8,233 nt of DNA, taken from assembly GCA_023411445.1 (NCBI GenBank), contig JAEYOT010000851.1:1-8233 (forward strand). Reading direction: 5' to 3'. A program made the translations under genes and the position numbers. The number at the start of each line of letters is the position of its first letter. Position 1 is the stretch's first letter. Positions 5,486 to 8,233 of this stretch are shown here, in pieces. This stretch comes from Pseudomonadota bacterium. Its GTDB lineage: Bacteria; Myxococcota_A; Polyangia; Polyangiales; Polyangiaceae. The notes below the pieces were generated by a model. It saw nothing but the letters and a program-made list of their open reading frames with translations, made no database searches and was not told the DNA's origin.

Positions 5486-6181
5486 TCAGGCTTGGACCAC
5501 CGCTCGGCCCTGCGCGAGCTCCGCGATGTCTCGGTTCTCCAGCACGCGCTCAGGCGAGCCCTGCTTGAGGAGCTGCAGCATCGCTCTTCCCACCTCCTCC
5601 GAGGTGGTGACGTAGCCGGGGAAGGCGCGCTTGAGGGTTGGGTAGAGGGGTCCAATCAACGTGTAAAGTGCGCGGTACCAAGGCGGCTTTTTGGCGACGC
5701 TGGGGACGCCGGGAGCTGGCCGCACGAAGCCCGGCCGCAGCATGTACGCTCGCTCGAACGGCATGGCCAGGAGCGCGTTCTCGGTCGCGCCCTTCACGCG
5801 GGCCCACATGCTGAGCCCCTTCTCGGTGCTGTCCGTCCCGCCGCCCGACACATAAACGAAGGCGATCTTGGGGTTGATGCGCTCCAGCGTGAGCGCCACC
5901 TTCAAGGTCAGGTCGTAAGTGATGCGGCGGTAGTCCTCTTCAGTCATACCCGCGGCTGACACACCGAGGCAGAACAGGCAGGCGTCGTACTGCCCCAGCT
6001 CGTGCTCGATCATCCTCAGGTCGGTCACGTCTTCCTGCACCAGCTCTTTGAGCTTGGGGTGGCGTTGACCGCTGGCGCTGCGTCCGATGGCGAGCACCGC
6101 CTCGACCTCTGGATCCAGCAAGCACTCGCGGAGGGCGCCTTGGCCGACCATGCCGCTCGCGCCGAACAGGATCACTTTCAT
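5486..6181 (-). CDS. atypical SDR / NAD(P)-binding epimerase-like protein
   Basis: A 231-aa Rossmann-fold protein. The N-terminus MKVILFGASGMVGQGALREC carries the dinucleotide motif GASGMVG (residues 7-13, GxxGxxG). Further marks are the strand DACLFCLGVSAAGMTEEDYRR, VSGGGTDS at the position of the usual catalytic Ser strand, and MWARVKGATENALL, where the SDR YxxxK motif appears as WxxxK, followed by RPGFVRP. As far as I recall, Trp at this place is shared by close relatives (NAD(P)H-binding, HTATIP2/YbjT-like proteins annotated as epimerase), so it is not damage here, but it argues against classical Tyr-dependent dehydrogenase chemistry. The length is normal. It lies 47 nt downstream of the STAS-like gene on the same strand, probably co-transcribed. 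Substrate unknown; a redox or NAD(P)-sensing role is possible. Confidence 0.85.
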   Translation of the reverse strand: MKVILFGASGMVGQGALRECLLDPEVEAVLAIGRSASGQRHPKLKELVQEDVTDLRMIEHELGQYDACLFCLGVSAAGMTEEDYRRITYDLTLKVALTLERINPKIAFVYVSGGGTDSTEKGLSMWARVKGATENALLAMPFERAYMLRPGFVRPAPGVPSVAKKPPWYRALYTLIGPLYPTLKRAFPGYVTTSEEVGRAMLQLLKQGSPERVLENRDIAELAQGRAVVQA

Positions 6182-6228
6182 GGGTTAAACTTGGTTACCA
6201 TCAAGAGGCTGCGCAACCCCTTCGAAGC

Positions 6229-6678
6229 TCAACGACGCAGCGGCCACCTCGCGCGCACGTCGGGCCTGCTGTCGAGCTTCTGCCGAGCTTGCGGGGAGCT
6301 CGCGAACAACGCGGATTCGAACTCGACAACGTCGCTCGTCACCTCCGCTCCTACACCCAGCACTCGCGTGAGCGAGTCGACGTCTGCCGGCCACGCCAAC
6401 ACCTTGAGCCGCTGGAAGCGCTTGCGGTGCTCGCTCACGACGCGGACGAACGCGCTGCGCGCGAGCAGGTCGTAGCTCTCCAGCGCACGCGCATCACCGT
6501 AGTAGCGAATGGGAGCACCAGCCTGCAGCGCGGCTCGGAGCCGGGCAGCGAAGGCCGCGCCCAGCTGGGCGGAGAGGGAGCGGCTGAAGCGCGCGTAAAA
6601 GACGCCCTCCGCCAGCCAACCCAGGGTGACCGAGCCGGAGGCATCAGTGAGCAGCTCGAGCGGGGCAGAGTCAGGCAT
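6229..6678 (-). CDS. STAS/SpoIIAA-like small protein, hypothetical
   Basis: A 149-aa cytoplasmic protein with no signal peptide. The layout resembles a STAS-like alpha/beta fold: a beta strand GVFYARFSRSLSAQLGAAFA (about residues 26-45), a central YYGDARALESYDLLARSAFV (59-78) in the position of the D-x-S loop and helix of STAS proteins, then RFQRLKVLAWP (87-97) and a C-terminal helix. No phosphorylatable Ser is evident in the loop (ARALES), so classical anti-sigma antagonism cannot be claimed. I associate such proteins with myxobacterial genomes, but I do not recognise a characterised member. The start ATG (6676-6678) faces the gntR promoter region, so the two transcription units diverge across 106 nt that contain the palindrome at 6742-6755. 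Membership of the STAS superfamily is tentative. Confidence 0.7.
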   Translation of the reverse strand: MPDSAPLELLTDASGSVTLGWLAEGVFYARFSRSLSAQLGAAFAARLRAALQAGAPIRYYGDARALESYDLLARSAFVRVVSEHRKRFQRLKVLAWPADVDSLTRVLGVGAEVTSDVVEFESALFASSPQARQKLDSRPDVRARWPLRR

Positions 6679-6741
6679 TCTCGTCGATCTTTCACAACGT
6701 CCCGAGTCGGCCCGCTGTTAAGGATCGTGCCAAATTGTCAG

Positions 6742-6755
6742 GTTGTCTTGACAAC
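6742..6755. promoter_or_regulatory. perfect 6-2-6 palindrome, probable GntR operator
   Basis: GTTGTC-TT-GACAAC, with perfect 6-nt arms and a 2-nt spacer. This is the size and style of HutC-subfamily GntR operators (for example DasR-type TGGTCTAGACCA). A third half site TTGTC lies at 6735-6739 in direct orientation. It sits 29 nt before the GTG start of the gntR-like gene and contains TTGACA (6748-6753), an exact -35 consensus, so repressor binding would mask the promoter. No good -10 is visible at 17 nt (CACTCT, 6771-6776). It could also affect the divergent STAS-like gene. Confidence 0.65.
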
Positions 6756-6784
6756 TTAAGGAGCGAGACGCACTCTGCCGTACA

Positions 6785-7512
6785 GTGCTGAACCCGAGCT
6801 CGCCCCTGCCCCTCTACCAACAGCTCGCCGAGCTGCTGAGTCGAGACATCACGAGCGGAGCGTTCAGCCCAGGTGCGCGCCTGCCCTCCGAGCCGGAGCT
6901 GTCCAAGCGCCACCGCATCGGTCGCCCCACGGTCCGGCAAGCCACGGAGCTGCTCGTGCAGCGCGGCTTGATCGAGCGCAGGCGCGGCTCCGGCACCTTC
7001 GTGCGAGAAGCCCCGCGCCGCGTGGACCTGTTCTCGCTCGCCGGCACCACCACCAGCTTCCGTGAGAGCGGCGTGGAGCCGAATAGCAAGCTCTTGGGCA
7101 AGGTAGCGCTGAAGCGCGTCGCCCGCGACGAGGACAACCCGTTCTCCGAGCAGCAAGCGTTCGTGCTCACGCGCCTGAGCTACGTCGAAGAAGGCCCCGT
7201 GCTGCTGGAGCGCCTGTACTTCTCGCCGCAAGTATTCCCGGGTCTGGATCGCTTGGAGCTCGAGGGCGCGTCGCTCTCGCGCGTGGTGGAGGAGCGCTAC
7301 TACCTCAAGGCGACCCACGCCGAGCAGAGCTTCCGCGTCGCCTGTCCGCCCGAGGATGTGCGCCAGGCGCTGCAGCTTTCGCCGTCTAGCCCGCTGCTGC
7401 TGGTCAAGCGCGCTTTGTTCTTCCCGAACGCGCCGCGCGCCGTCTTCTCCGAGCTGTACTGCCGGACGGACCAGCTCGTCTTCTCGCAGGTGATTGGAGT
7501 CGAGGTACGAAT

Positions 7513-7516
<4 letters not shown>
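6785..7516 (+). CDS. GntR family (HutC/UTRA type) transcriptional regulator
   Basis: A 243-aa DNA-binding repressor-type protein. Residues about 5-72 are the winged helix: [51 protein letters not shown] and RRRGSGTFV in the canonical order. Residues about 85-240 are a UTRA effector domain, with [40 protein letters not shown] and [11 protein letters not shown]...[18 protein letters not shown]. This pairing defines the HutC subfamily, which binds small metabolites such as sugar phosphates, urocanate or fatty acids. The start is GTG 6785: a stop at 6749 and no other start codon in between exclude extension. A TAAGGAG (6757-6763) is 21 nt away, too far for efficient use. The stop overlaps the trpB start (ATGA), so it is coupled to trpB. 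It is probably autoregulated through the palindrome at 6742-6755. Effector unknown; a tryptophan-pathway metabolite is an inference. Confidence 0.92.

Positions 7517-8233
<717 letters not shown>

Noticed and set aside
6717..6732. Sigma-54-like element on the minus strand (TGGCACGATCCTTAAC)
   Set aside because: The -24 half is perfect, but the essential GC of the -12 half is absent (AAC instead of GCW), so it is probably chance.

Overview
The window is GC-rich (clearly above 60% by eye), with densely packed genes, strong G/C preference at third codon positions and weak or absent Shine-Dalgarno sites in front of several starts. Together with a LacI-type sensor that has no DNA-binding domain, a STAS-like small protein and tiny Pro-rich exported proteins, this suggests a myxobacterium-like member of Myxococcota (Polyangia type). 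That placement is inference; no rRNA or other strong phylogenetic marker is present.

Layout, left to right. (1) 107-1689, plus strand: a RidA-family protein followed after 1 nt by a D-threonine aldolase / D-serine dehydratase-like PLP enzyme. The second gene is broken by one extra C in a five-C run, and one of its two expected metal ligands is replaced by Arg. (2) 1765-1841: tRNA-Arg(TCG) with encoded CCA, then about 115 nt with nothing recognisable, then a 56-codon open tail (1958-2128) whose stop overlaps a GNAT acetyltransferase start (ATGA). (3) 3011-3591: two very small plus-strand genes for predicted exported or membrane-anchored Ala/Pro-rich proteins, the second carrying nine consecutive prolines. 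(4) 6678-3616, minus strand: a STAS-like small protein, an atypical SDR/NAD(P)-binding protein, and a 579-aa LacI-type ligand-binding protein lacking both an N-terminal HTH and a recognisable C-terminal output domain. (5) 6742-8233, plus strand: a perfect 6-2-6 palindrome, a GntR/HutC-type regulator with a UTRA domain, and trpB (tryptophan synthase beta chain), which starts inside the gntR stop codon and runs off the window.

Functional reading. The RidA/PLP-enzyme pair fits D-amino-acid turnover, with RidA-type proteins dealing with enamine/imine by-products, but the PLP partner looks inactivated. The gntR-trpB unit is the most distinctive arrangement: a small-molecule-responsive GntR repressor with its own probable operator, translationally coupled to a biosynthetic trp gene. 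No CRISPR array, insertion sequence, phage module or defence system is visible.
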